Shown here piece by piece: positions 56,672 through 64,000 of a stretch of 64,000 nucleotides of DNA. The translations under genes were made by a program, and so were the position numbers. The notes beneath the pieces are model-generated. The model saw only the letters and a list, made by a program, of their open reading frames with translations. It had not been told where the DNA came from and did not search any database. Position 1 is the stretch's first letter. Every line of letters starts with the position of its first letter. This DNA comes from Peribacillus asahii (GTDB lineage: Bacteria > Bacillota > Bacilli > Bacillales > DSM-1321), in contig NZ_QWVS01000002.1 in assembly GCF_003570725.1 (NCBI RefSeq), positions 434,001 to 498,000 of the forward strand, written 5' to 3'.

Positions 56672-57592
56672 ATGTACAATTTATTTTTATTTCTTTTATT
56701 TATTGGGATCTTCTTAGCTGGAATGGCTGTACTTCGAATGGGTTTATTCCACTTATCCGGAGAAGCCTTACAAGCTCTCTTATTAAAACTAACAAATAAA
56801 CCGTGGAAAGGATTTCTTACTGGGATCGGCTTTACCGGATTGTTACAAAGTAGTTCCGCTGTAATGGTAATGACAGTCGGCTTCGTATCCGCTGGCAGCT
56901 TAACGTTCCCACAAACAATCGGAATTATCCTTGGGACAAACATTGGTTCAACCTTCATTACGGAGTTTTTAACATTCTCTCTAGATTCCCTCATCATTCC
57001 TGGCCTTATTTGCGGAGCCTGTTTAACGTGTATTCCTCATCTGGCCTTACGAAGCAGCGGAATTGCCTTCATCGGCCTAAGTGCCATATTTGCGGCCATG
57101 AGCGGCTTTAAATATTTATCATCACCGATTGCAAACTATCCAATTGTTCAAACCCTCCTAATAGAGATGAAGGAGCATTGGATTATCGGCTTATTAGTGG
57201 GGATTGTATTAACAGCTTGCATTCATTCTAGCTCAGCCGTTATCGGCATGGCGATGAGCTTTTTAGCAAGCGGAGAGCTATCCGTTTCGTCAGCCATTAT
57301 TATTATGCTCGGCTCGAATATCGGCACGTGTATTACAGGCTACATGGCCAGCATCGGTTCAGGCAAAGAAGCAACCTTCACCGCCTATGCTCATATATGG
57401 CTAAATGTCTTAGGTGTTTTTGCCTTTCTTCCATTGGTTAATCAATTAGAACAACTCGCTGCCTATTTTACACCAGATCCAGCAACCCAGCTTGCGCATG
57501 CTAGCGTCCTATTTAATGTGATAACATCTATAATTGTGCTCCCTTTTGCTAAACATTTTGCAAACTTCATTTTATTTTTACATCACCGTTAA
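56672..57592 (+). CDS. yqeW: Na/phosphate cotransporter family protein (YqeW)
   Basis: A 306-residue NptA/PNaS-type transporter. Two inverted repeats of membrane segments each carry the QSSSA-type motif: GLLQSSSAVMVM (about 48-59) and CIHSSSAVIGMA (about 188-199), and the two GTNIGS/GSNIGTC motifs are present. It should import phosphate with sodium. AAGGAGGTGGAGG precedes ATG 56672. It lacks the C-terminal PhoU-like domain seen in longer members. Confidence 0.92.
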   Translation: MYNLFLFLLFIGIFLAGMAVLRMGLFHLSGEALQALLLKLTNKPWKGFLTGIGFTGLLQSSSAVMVMTVGFVSAGSLTFPQTIGIILGTNIGSTFITEFLTFSLDSLIIPGLICGACLTCIPHLALRSSGIAFIGLSAIFAAMSGFKYLSSPIANYPIVQTLLIEMKEHWIIGLLVGIVLTACIHSSSAVIGMAMSFLASGELSVSSAIIIMLGSNIGTCITGYMASIGSGKEATFTAYAHIWLNVLGVFAFLPLVNQLEQLAAYFTPDPATQLAHASVLFNVITSIIVLPFAKHFANFILFLHHR

Positions 57593-57634
57593 CAATTGAT
57601 TATAATGAATTTTTTATAATCAATTTACTTATTT

Positions 57635-57686
57635 TTCATTTTCCAATTAAAATGCAGATAACATCGCATTTTAATTGGAAAATGAA
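57635..57686. repeat. Perfect 21-bp inverted repeat downstream of yqeW
   Basis: Arms 57635-57655 and 57666-57686 are exact complements around a 10-base loop. The flanks lack the T run of a terminator. A smaller inverted repeat TTGATTATA/TATAATCAA lies just before it (57596-57623). Confidence 0.8.
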
Positions 57687-57821
57687 TCACAAACCAAAAC
57701 GTGCAGTTGTTTCTTGACTTCACTGGGCGAGCAAATGGCGACATCGGGGGACTAGACACTTACGTTCAGGTCGAGACATTCACCCCAATTTACAAGGATT
57801 TCACAATCTCCTGTTAAAAAG

Positions 57822-57862
57822 AAAAAGGAGAAAAGGCCGTTAACGCTTTCTTCTCCTTTTTT
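57822..57862. terminator. Terminator of deoC, readable on both strands
   Basis: Arms near 57822-57834 and 57851-57862 built on AAGGAGAA/TTCTCCTT, with a long loop and T-rich flanks on both strands. Confidence 0.7.
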
Positions 57863-57887
57863 ATATGATATTCAAAAACATACTCAC

Positions 57888-58559
57888 TTAGTAATCCGTT
57901 TCAGCTGTTAATCCATTCACAATAGCAACACCGGCACTTGCGCCAATACGTGTTGCCCCTGCTGCAATGACGGCTTGGGCATCCTTTGTATTCCGAACGC
58001 CGCCTGATGCTTTAACGCCAATATCGGGTCCGACAGTCTCTCTCATTAACGCAACATCCTCAACAGTTGCTCCACCTGTTGAAAAACCTGTCGATGTTTT
58101 CACAAAATCGATTCCTGCTTTCACCGCAAGCTGACACGCGCGTATTTTTTCTTCTTTCGTTAATAGCGATGTTTCAATAATTGCTTTCGTTAACGCTTTG
58201 CCTTTCGCCGCCTCTACAACAGCCCGAATATCACGTTCAACTAATTCATCATTTTGACCTTTTAACGCCCCAATATTAATCACCATGTCCACTTCTTGCG
58301 CACCATTTTCAATAGCATTTGCTGTTTCAAAAGCCTTTACTTCTGGCGTATTCGCACCTAATGGAAAACCGATTACCGTACATACTTTTACAGTTGAACC
58401 TTGAAGAAGCTCACTTGAATACTTCACCCAAGTAGGATTCACGCAAACAGAAGCAAACTTATACTCTTTTGCCTCTTCACATAATACCTCTATTTGTTCT
58501 TTTGTAGCATCTGCTTTTAATAATGTATGATCAATAAGACCAGCTATTTCAACCGTCAT
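57888..58559 (-). CDS. deoC: Deoxyribose-phosphate aldolase
   Basis: A 223-residue TIM-barrel aldolase that splits deoxyribose 5-phosphate into glyceraldehyde 3-phosphate and acetaldehyde. The Schiff-base Lys is in FVKTSTGFS (about 150), the acid Asp in [11 protein letters not shown] (about 90), and the second Lys in [15 protein letters not shown] precedes ATG 58559. It is transcribed alone here; B. subtilis also has a deoC in the dra-nupC-pdp operon elsewhere. Confidence 0.95.
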   Translation of the reverse strand: MTVEIAGLIDHTLLKADATKEQIEVLCEEAKEYKFASVCVNPTWVKYSSELLQGSTVKVCTVIGFPLGANTPEVKAFETANAIENGAQEVDMVINIGALKGQNDELVERDIRAVVEAAKGKALTKAIIETSLLTKEEKIRACQLAVKAGIDFVKTSTGFSTGGATVEDVALMRETVGPDIGVKASGGVRNTKDAQAVIAAGATRIGASAGVAIVNGLTAETDY

Positions 58560-58707
58560 AAGTGATTCTCCTTTCAATTAAAGCGCCTTCATTATACTAT
58601 CTTTTATCATAACATACTTCAGTCACATAGAAGCTATACGCTGAATTGAAATAACTTTTTAAGAAGGCGAATTATATAATTCCATTCACAAAAAACTGAC
58701 ATATAAA

Positions 58708-58731
58708 AAGACAGCGAAAAATCGCTGTCTT
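58708..58731 (-). terminator. Terminator of the dnaK-dnaJ-prmA-rsmE-mtaB run
   Basis: A 10-bp perfect stem (58708-58717 with 58722-58731), 4-base loop overlapping the mtaB stop, with a T tail on the minus strand. Confidence 0.88.
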
Positions 58732-60070
58732 ACCCATTTACTACTTGTTGAATGGGATGATCTTTGATAACCGTTACAAATTGTCCTTCATTATATGGAT
58801 AGCCGGCTTTTGTGATTTTTACTTTCACAATTTGTCCAACCATTTCTTCTGTTGCTTCAAACTGAACTTTTAAGTAGTTGTCTGTATATCCTTCAAACAA
58901 GCCGTTTTCTAACTGTTCTTCAGGAATCACTTCAAGCACTTCTCCTTCAAACTGCGATGCATATTCTTTAGCTAGCTGATTCGAAAGCTCTATAAGGCGA
59001 TGTACTCGTTCATTTTTGATTTCTTCATCTACTTGATTGTCCATTCTTGCAGCGGGAGTACCTGTTCGCTTTGAATATGGGAAAACATGAAGCTCAGAAA
59101 ATTTGTGTTCTTTAATAAAGTTATATGTGTCCATAAACTCTTCTTCTGTTTCACCGGGGAAGCCTACAATGACATCAGATGTTACCGCAAGATTAGGTAA
59201 TGCTTTTTTCAGCTTCACTAGGCGATCTGCAAAGAATTCCATTGTATATTTACGTCTCATTCGTTTCAATACTGTATCAGAACCAGATTGAATTGGAATG
59301 TGCAAATGATTTACAACTTTTTTCGAATTCGCTAACACTTCAATTACTTCATCTGTAATTTGACTTGCTTCAATAGAAGAAATACGAATACGTTTTAATC
59401 CCTCTACTTGTTCTTCTAATTCACGTAAAAGCATGGCTAAGTTATAGTCTTTCATATCTTCACCATAACCGCCTGTATGAATCCCTGTTAAGACGATTTC
59501 TTTATACCCCGCCTCAACAAGCTGTTGTGCCTGATGAATAACTTCTTTTGGATTGCGTGAACGCATTAAACCACGCGCCCAAGGAATAATACAAAATGTA
59601 CAGAAGTTATTGCAGCCTTCTTGAATTTTCAACGACGCACGTGTACGATCTGTGAATGCTGGCACATCTAATTCTTCGTACACACGGTTTTTCATAATAT
59701 TACCGACTGCATTAATCGGTTTACGTTCTTCTTTATATTGTTCAATATAGTCAAGCATCTTCACACGATCTTGAGTACCTACTACAATATCTACACCTGG
59801 AATGGCCATAATTTCAGCTGGAGACGTTTGCGCATAACAGCCTGTTACAGCAATGACTGCGTCTGGATTTTTACGAACGGCGCGACGAATTACTTGGCGA
59901 CTTTTCTTATCCCCTGTATTCGTAACCGTACATGTGTTGATTACATATACGTCTGCCATGCTTTCAAACTCCACCCGTTCATAACCTGCTGATTTAAATA
60001 ATTGCCAAATGGCTTCTGTTTCATAATGGTTTACTTTACATCCTAATGTATGAAAAGCGACCGAAGACAT
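58730..60070 (-). CDS. mtaB: tRNA (N6-threonylcarbamoyladenosine(37)-C2)-methylthiotransferase MtaB
   Basis: A 446-residue radical-SAM enzyme that thiomethylates t6A37 in tRNA. N-terminal MTTase cysteines (GCKVNHYE, NTCTVTN, GCYAQ), radical-SAM motif CxxxCxxC in GCNNFCTFCIIPWARG, and a C-terminal TRAM domain are visible. GAGGTG precedes ATG 60070; ATG 60076 is too close to it. It follows rsmE by 5 bases. Confidence 0.95.
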   Translation of the reverse strand: MSSVAFHTLGCKVNHYETEAIWQLFKSAGYERVEFESMADVYVINTCTVTNTGDKKSRQVIRRAVRKNPDAVIAVTGCYAQTSPAEIMAIPGVDIVVGTQDRVKMLDYIEQYKEERKPINAVGNIMKNRVYEELDVPAFTDRTRASLKIQEGCNNFCTFCIIPWARGLMRSRNPKEVIHQAQQLVEAGYKEIVLTGIHTGGYGEDMKDYNLAMLLRELEEQVEGLKRIRISSIEASQITDEVIEVLANSKKVVNHLHIPIQSGSDTVLKRMRRKYTMEFFADRLVKLKKALPNLAVTSDVIVGFPGETEEEFMDTYNFIKEHKFSELHVFPYSKRTGTPAARMDNQVDEEIKNERVHRLIELSNQLAKEYASQFEGEVLEVIPEEQLENGLFEGYTDNYLKVQFEATEEMVGQIVKVKITKAGYPYNEGQFVTVIKDHPIQQVVNG

Positions 60071-60075
60071 TTTCA

Positions 60076-60828
60076 TCACCTCAATAATTCTACATGATAA
60101 GAAACAGCAGCAAGAGCATACAATGGTGCTGTTTCTGTCCTTAAAATTCTTGGACCTAAACCGCAAGCAGTAAATCCTGCCGCGCTTAGTTTATCTACTT
60201 CCTCTGTAGTCAGTCCACCTTCAGGACCGAAAACAAAAAGAATAGATTGTCCTGGTTTTGCTTCCGTTAATACTTTCGCAAGCCGCGCTGTTTCACCACG
60301 TTTGGCTTCTTCTTCAAAAGCAATAAGTTTATAATCAAAGCTTGTCGCATACTGAATTAATTGCGAAACTGTCATTTGTTCTTTGACAGCAGGCAATACA
60401 GAGCGATGTGACTGTTCTGCTGCTTCTTTCGCAATCTTTTGCAAGCGTTCAATTTTTTTACTAGCCTTTTTGCTGTCCCATTTTACCACTGAACGAGCCG
60501 CAATAAAAGGGATAAACTCTAGGGCACCTAATTCAGTTCCTTTTTGAACAATATAGTCTAGCTTATCCCCTTTCGGCAGACCGCTCGCGATGGTTACGTG
60601 AATCGGTAATTCCTTTTCTTCATCCTTCCATTCTATAACAGCTCCAACTACTGCATCATTGGTAATTTCTGAAATTTTCGCAATAGCTGTTTGTCCATCA
60701 TTATTCACAACGATAATTTCTGCACCAGGCTCCATTCGCATAACTCGTGTAATATGATGGTAATCATCACCTGTGATTATAATGTTCTGCTCATTAACTT
60801 GTTTATTTTCAAGGAAATATCGCTGCAC
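60076..60828 (-). CDS. rsmE: 16S rRNA (uracil(1498)-N(3))-methyltransferase RsmE
   Basis: A 250-residue SPOUT-class methyltransferase with an N-terminal PUA-like domain (MQRYFLENKQ) and the trefoil-knot motifs FVFGPEGGLTTEEV and LGPRILRTETA. It methylates U1498 of 16S rRNA. The start is GTG 60828 with AGAGGTG upstream. It lies between prmA and mtaB in the dnaK operon tail. Confidence 0.94.
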   Translation of the reverse strand: MQRYFLENKQVNEQNIIITGDDYHHITRVMRMEPGAEIIVVNNDGQTAIAKISEITNDAVVGAVIEWKDEEKELPIHVTIASGLPKGDKLDYIVQKGTELGALEFIPFIAARSVVKWDSKKASKKIERLQKIAKEAAEQSHRSVLPAVKEQMTVSQLIQYATSFDYKLIAFEEEAKRGETARLAKVLTEAKPGQSILFVFGPEGGLTTEEVDKLSAAGFTACGLGPRILRTETAPLYALAAVSYHVELLR

Positions 60829-60856
60829 ACTCCAACACCTCTAACTCTTAAGAAAA

Positions 60857-60875
60857 TGGCGCTGTAACAGCGCCA
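60857..60875 (-). terminator. Short hairpin between prmA and rsmE
   Basis: An 8-bp GC-rich stem (60857-60864 with 60868-60875), 3-base loop, followed on the minus strand by TTTTCTT. It may attenuate read-through inside the operon. Confidence 0.5.
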
Positions 60876-60885
60876 CTTCCTCATA

Positions 60886-61827
60886 TTATGCATTTCTTTT
60901 GGCAATAATTGCAACCCAGTCTTCCATTTGAATCGTTTCTTCAATCGTAAAACCTGATGCTACAATCGCTTGTTTCACATCATCTTTCTTAGGTTGAATA
61001 ATTCCCGAAGCAACGAAATAACCACCCGGCTTTACAACTTTTGCTACATCGTCTGTAAAACGCATAATGACTTCTGCCAAAATATTAGCAACGACAACAT
61101 CTGCTTGTTCTTCTACTCCATCTAATAAATTACCTTGTGAAACATGCACACGATCTTGCACTTTATTTAATTTCACATTAATGTTCGCAGAACGAACCGC
61201 TACCTCATCTAAATCAAGTGCCTGAACTTGTTTAGCTTCTAATAATGCCGCGGCAATACTCAATACTCCTGATCCTGTTCCAACATCCACTACTAAATCG
61301 CCTTTTTGCACCGTCCGTTCTAATGCTTGAATACACATAACCGTTGTTGGATGCGTGCCCGTACCGAAGGCCATACCTGGGTCTAGTTCGATAATCAGCT
61401 CATCACTGCTTACTGGTTCATATTCTTCCCATGTCGGAACAATCGTAAAACGCTCTGAAATTTTAACCGGATTATAGTACTTTTTCCAAGCCGTTGCCCA
61501 TTCTTCTTCATTTACTTCACTAATAGAAACCGCATTTCGACCAAGGTCAATATCAAATAAAAGCAAGTTATTAATCGCTAATTTAATCTCTTCAACTGTT
61601 TCACCTAAAAAGCTATTGACCGGCAAATATGCTTTTACAAGCACACCCTCGTCTGGATAATCAGCTGGATTCAGCTGGTAGATTTCACCAAAGACATTTT
61701 CCCGTTCTTTGATTAATTCTAGAGGATCTTCAATGACAACACCGCTTGCACCTGCCTCATGAAGAATATTCGAAACAGGTTCAACCGCTTCATTTGTTGT
61801 ATGGATTGCAATTTCCGACCACTTCAT
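60886..61827 (-). CDS. prmA: Ribosomal protein L11 methyltransferase
   Basis: A 313-residue SAM-dependent enzyme that methylates ribosomal protein L11. SAM motif I is [15 protein letters not shown], with the NPP-type motif region VVANILAE and the family's FGTGTHPTT loop. GGGAG precedes ATG 61827; an upstream TTG (61836) overlaps the site. It follows dnaJ by 21 bases. Confidence 0.94.
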   Translation of the reverse strand: MKWSEIAIHTTNEAVEPVSNILHEAGASGVVIEDPLELIKERENVFGEIYQLNPADYPDEGVLVKAYLPVNSFLGETVEEIKLAINNLLLFDIDLGRNAVSISEVNEEEWATAWKKYYNPVKISERFTIVPTWEEYEPVSSDELIIELDPGMAFGTGTHPTTVMCIQALERTVQKGDLVVDVGTGSGVLSIAAALLEAKQVQALDLDEVAVRSANINVKLNKVQDRVHVSQGNLLDGVEEQADVVVANILAEVIMRFTDDVAKVVKPGGYFVASGIIQPKKDDVKQAIVASGFTIEETIQMEDWVAIIAKRNA

Positions 61828-61848
61828 ATCTACCAACTCCCAATTCTA

Positions 61849-62973
61849 TTACTCGCCTTTAAGGGCCCTTTTTAATTTTGAAAAGAAACCATCTTCTTGC
61901 TCATCTGGTGATCCACCGCTAATTTCAGAGAACTCACGAAGAAGCTGTTTTTGTTTTTCTGTTAATTTTTTCGGCGTTACGACTAGTATAACCACATGTT
62001 GATCGCCTTGCCCGTACCCTCTTACATTCGAAACACCTTTTCCTTTTAAACGGAAACGGGTTCCTGTTTGTGTACCTGCTGGAACTTTCAATTTCACCTT
62101 ACCATGTAAAGTCGGTACTTCTATTTCATCACCTAGTGCAGCTTGTGCAAACGTAATTGGCATTTCGCAATAAATATCGTCTCCATCGCGCTCAAAAAAT
62201 TCATGATTTCGAACATGGAAGACAACATATAAATCACCGGCTGGACCACCATTAACACCTGGCTCCCCTTGACCTGATACGCGAAGTTGTTGACCATCGT
62301 CGATTCCTGCTGGAACTTTAACTTGAATTTTTTTACGTTTCTTAACTTTACCCGTTCCACTGCAAGTCGTACATTTATTCGGAATATGTTTACCTGTTCC
62401 TCCACAAACGTTACATGTTCGACGATTCACAACACGGCCAAAAGCAGTGTTTTGTTCTATATTAATTTGACCTGAGCCATGACATTGTGAGCATGTCTCA
62501 ACTTTCGTTCCCGGTTTAGCTCCCGTACCGCTACATGTTCCACAATTTTCTTCACGTGGAATTTCAATTTCCGTTTCTTTACCAAAAGCCGCTTCTTCGA
62601 AAGATAACGTCATCGTATATTGTAAATCGGCTCCTTGACGTGGAGCATTAGGGTCACGTCGACGTCCGCCACCGCCAAAAAACGTACTAAAAATATCTTC
62701 AAACCCGCCGAAACCACCAAAATCTTGGCCTCCAAACCCGCCAAAGCCCTGATTAGGATCCGTATGACCAAATTGGTCGTAATGCGCTTTTTTCTGTTCA
62801 TCGCTTAATACTTCATAAGCTTCCTTAATTTCTTTAAACTTATCCGCCGCATCTGGTTCCTTATTAATATCAGGATGATATTGTTTGGAGAGTTTTCGAT
62901 ACGCTTTTTTAATTTCGTCTTTCGATGCGCTTTTGGAAACACCAAGCACCTCGTAGTAATCGCGTTTACTCAT
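61849..62973 (-). CDS. dnaJ: Chaperone DnaJ
   Basis: A 374-residue type I Hsp40. J domain with HPD in QYHPDIN (about 32-34), Gly/Phe-rich region (about 75-105), and four zinc-finger repeats [32 protein letters not shown], then the client-binding C-terminal domains. It stimulates DnaK ATPase. GGGAGTGG precedes ATG 62973. Confidence 0.97.
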   Translation of the reverse strand: MSKRDYYEVLGVSKSASKDEIKKAYRKLSKQYHPDINKEPDAADKFKEIKEAYEVLSDEQKKAHYDQFGHTDPNQGFGGFGGQDFGGFGGFEDIFSTFFGGGGRRRDPNAPRQGADLQYTMTLSFEEAAFGKETEIEIPREENCGTCSGTGAKPGTKVETCSQCHGSGQINIEQNTAFGRVVNRRTCNVCGGTGKHIPNKCTTCSGTGKVKKRKKIQVKVPAGIDDGQQLRVSGQGEPGVNGGPAGDLYVVFHVRNHEFFERDGDDIYCEMPITFAQAALGDEIEVPTLHGKVKLKVPAGTQTGTRFRLKGKGVSNVRGYGQGDQHVVILVVTPKKLTEKQKQLLREFSEISGGSPDEQEDGFFSKLKRALKGE

Positions 62974-63037
62974 AGTTTATCCACTCCCGATTCGTTTCAC
63001 ATAAATTTTATATTATCACTGATTCAAGCTGTAAAGC

Positions 63038-63166
63038 AATAAGAAAAGCGTAGGGCGCCCGTTTATCGGTGACAAGCATAAGGCGAGCAAGCTGAATGGG
63101 AAGTGAACTTCTTCCCATCAGATTGATTGACTTATGACCTCGAACCGATGGCGCCTGAAGCTAGAC
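63038..63166. repeat. Intergenic repeat unit 1 (imperfect palindrome)
   Basis: It begins AATAAGAAAAGCG and ends GAAGCTAGAC. The arms around GGCGCC, ATCGGT and CATAAG are complementary to CTTATG, ACCGAT and GGCGCC on the right. An inner hairpin GGGAAG/CTTC lies near the centre. Confidence 0.7.
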
Positions 63167-63289
63167 AATAAGAAAAGCGCAGGTGGCTCGAACAGCTCGT
63201 GAAGAAAATAGGAAGAGGCCCATAAAGGCGGTCTTTGCCTTTTGGTGACTCTTATCTTTTTCACAGCGAGCTAGCCACCGGAGCTAGAC
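63167..63289. repeat. Intergenic repeat unit 2 (imperfect palindrome)
   Basis: It begins with the same AATAAGAAAAGCGCAGG and ends GGAGCTAGAC. Its arms GGTGGCTCGA and TCGTGAAGAAAAT pair with the right part carrying TCTTTTTCACAGCGA and TAGCCACC. The interior differs from unit 1. Confidence 0.7.
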
Positions 63290-63302
63290 AATAAGAAAAG
63301 CG
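63290..63302. repeat. Start of a third, truncated repeat unit
   Basis: AATAAGAAAAGCG directly follows unit 2 but the rest of the unit is missing; the dnaK terminator follows. Confidence 0.6.
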
Positions 63303-63330
63303 TAACCGGCTTCATTCACTTTTCCGATTC

Positions 63331-63371
63331 AAAAAAAGCCAAAGTCAAGAAAACCTGACTTTGACTTTTTT
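63331..63371 (-). terminator. Terminator of dnaK
   Basis: A 15-bp stem with one G-U/mismatch position (63333-63347 with 63356-63370), 8-base loop and a T run on the minus strand, 44 bases after the dnaK stop. It should reduce read-through to dnaJ. Confidence 0.85.
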
Positions 63372-63414
63372 CGTACACTTAGGCAAATAATACATTGCCT
63401 TTAGTAAAGCTTAA

Positions 63415-64000
63415 TTATTTTTTATCGTCATCTTTAACTTCTGTAAATTCAGCATCTACGACATTGTCGTCAGCAGAATCTTGTGCTCCGCCTTCTTGAG
63501 CTGCTTGCTGCGCTTTTGCTGCCTCTTCATAAAGCTTCATCGTTAAGTTTTGAACGATTTCAGAAAGCGCGTCTTTTTTCGCACGAATTTCTTCTAATTC
63601 GTTTTTCTCGATTGCAGCTTTTAACTCATCTTTCGCTTCATTTGCTTTTGCAACTTCCGCTTCGTCCACTTTTCCTTCCAAGTCTTTTAATGTTTTTTCT
63701 GTTTGGAAGACAAGTTGGTCCGCTTCGTTACGAAGCTCTACTTCTTCTTTACGTTTTTGATCTGCTTCAGCATTTTCTTCTGCTTCACGTACCATACGTT
63801 CGATTTCTTCCTCAGATAAACCTGAAGATGATTTAATCGTAATTGTTTGCTCTTTGTTTGTACCAAGATCTTTCGCACGAACACTTACGATACCATTTTT
63901 GTCGATATCAAATGATACTTCAATTTGCGGAATACCGCGTGGTGCTGGTGGAATGTCGCTTAATTGGAAACGACCAAGTGTTTTGTTGTCGTTCGCCATT
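63415..64000 (-). CDS. dnaK: Chaperone DnaK (Hsp70), C-terminal part
   Basis: This is the last 195 residues; the N-terminal ATPase lies beyond the window. The segment begins inside the substrate-binding beta domain ([19 protein letters not shown], then [13 protein letters not shown]) and runs through the helical lid ([18 protein letters not shown]) to a Gln/Ala-rich tail and the acidic end TEVKDDDKK. The methionine at 63999 is internal, not a start. Followed by dnaJ, as in the hrcA-grpE-dnaK-dnaJ operon. Confidence 0.97.
   Translation of the reverse strand, partial: MANDNKTLGRFQLSDIPPAPRGIPQIEVSFDIDKNGIVSVRAKDLGTNKEQTITIKSSSGLSEEEIERMVREAEENAEADQKRKEEVELRNEADQLVFQTEKTLKDLEGKVDEAEVAKANEAKDELKAAIEKNELEEIRAKKDALSEIVQNLTMKLYEEAAKAQQAAQEGGAQDSADDNVVDAEFTEVKDDDKK

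Larger units (their letters stand above)
62974..63414. other. Intergenic region between dnaK and dnaJ
   Basis: About 440 bases, long for a heat-shock operon. It holds the dnaK terminator (63331-63371) and two full and one partial unit of an intergenic repeat (63038-63302). No gene is seen. Confidence 0.75.

Noticed and set aside
63038-63302. Repeat array as a CRISPR
   Set aside because: Units are about 125 bases, palindromic, only two and a part in number, with no short constant repeats, spacers or cas genes.

Overview
The window is a stretch of chromosome from a low-GC, spore-forming member of the Bacillaceae. Gene content and order follow the Bacillus subtilis yqgX-to-dnaK region almost gene for gene: yqgX, yqgW, yqgU, yqgT, yqgS, glcK, yqgQ, gluP, yqgO, yqgN, rpmG, pst, pbpA, yqgE, sodA, yqgC, yqgB, yqfZ, ispG, yqfX, yqfW, zur, yqfT, nfo, cshB, vrrA, ispH, yqfO, trmK, cccA, sigA, dnaG, yqxD, ppsR, ccpN, glyS, glyQ, recO, yqzL, era, cdd, dgkA, ybeY, pgpH, phoH, yqfD, yqfC, yqfB, floA, nfeD, yqeY, rpsU, yqeW, deoC, mtaB, rsmE, prmA, dnaJ, dnaK. 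Strong AAGGAGG-type ribosome sites, frequent TTG/GTG starts, sporulation genes (yqfC, yqfD) and Gram-positive regulators (Zur, CcpN, SigW and PhoP sites, a T-box) agree with this. The proteins are related to, but clearly not those of, B. subtilis itself. I did not identify the species.

Layout. 1-9.2 kb: envelope and sugar genes (metallo-hydrolase, lipoprotein, peptidoglycan endopeptidase, LTA-synthase-like enzyme, glucokinase, rhomboid protease). 9.2-16.2 kb: folate salvage, ribosomal protein L33 and the phosphate uptake operon pstS-C-A-B with a Pho box array. 16.3-22 kb: PBP2a, MFS transporter, superoxide dismutase and two membrane proteins. 22.4-32.4 kb: isoprenoid genes ispG and ispH flanking the zinc uptake cluster znuC-znuB-zur, endonuclease IV and helicase CshB. 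32.4-41.1 kb: yqfO-trmK, cytochrome c550, the yqxD-dnaG-sigA macromolecular synthesis cluster and the gluconeogenic pair ccpN-ppsR. 41.3-51.1 kb: T-box-controlled glyQS and the cluster phoH-pgpH-ybeY-dgkA-cdd-era-yqzL-recO. 51.1-56.5 kb: sporulation genes yqfC-yqfD, the SigW-type stress operon nfeD-floA-yqfB, yqeY and rpsU. 56.6-64 kb: Na/Pi transporter, deoC, and the tail of the heat-shock operon (dnaK, dnaJ, prmA, rsmE, mtaB).

Most genes are on the minus strand. The window is ordinary conserved core genome. I see no prophage, insertion sequence, CRISPR array, tRNA or rRNA gene, and no defence or biosynthetic island. The interesting material lies between genes: well-formed regulatory sites (Pho box array, Zur box, SigW promoter, T-box), a terminator-like hairpin that contains the yqfC ribosome site, two families of dispersed intergenic repeats, several long perfect inverted repeats, and a few unrecognised proteins inserted into otherwise syntenic blocks.
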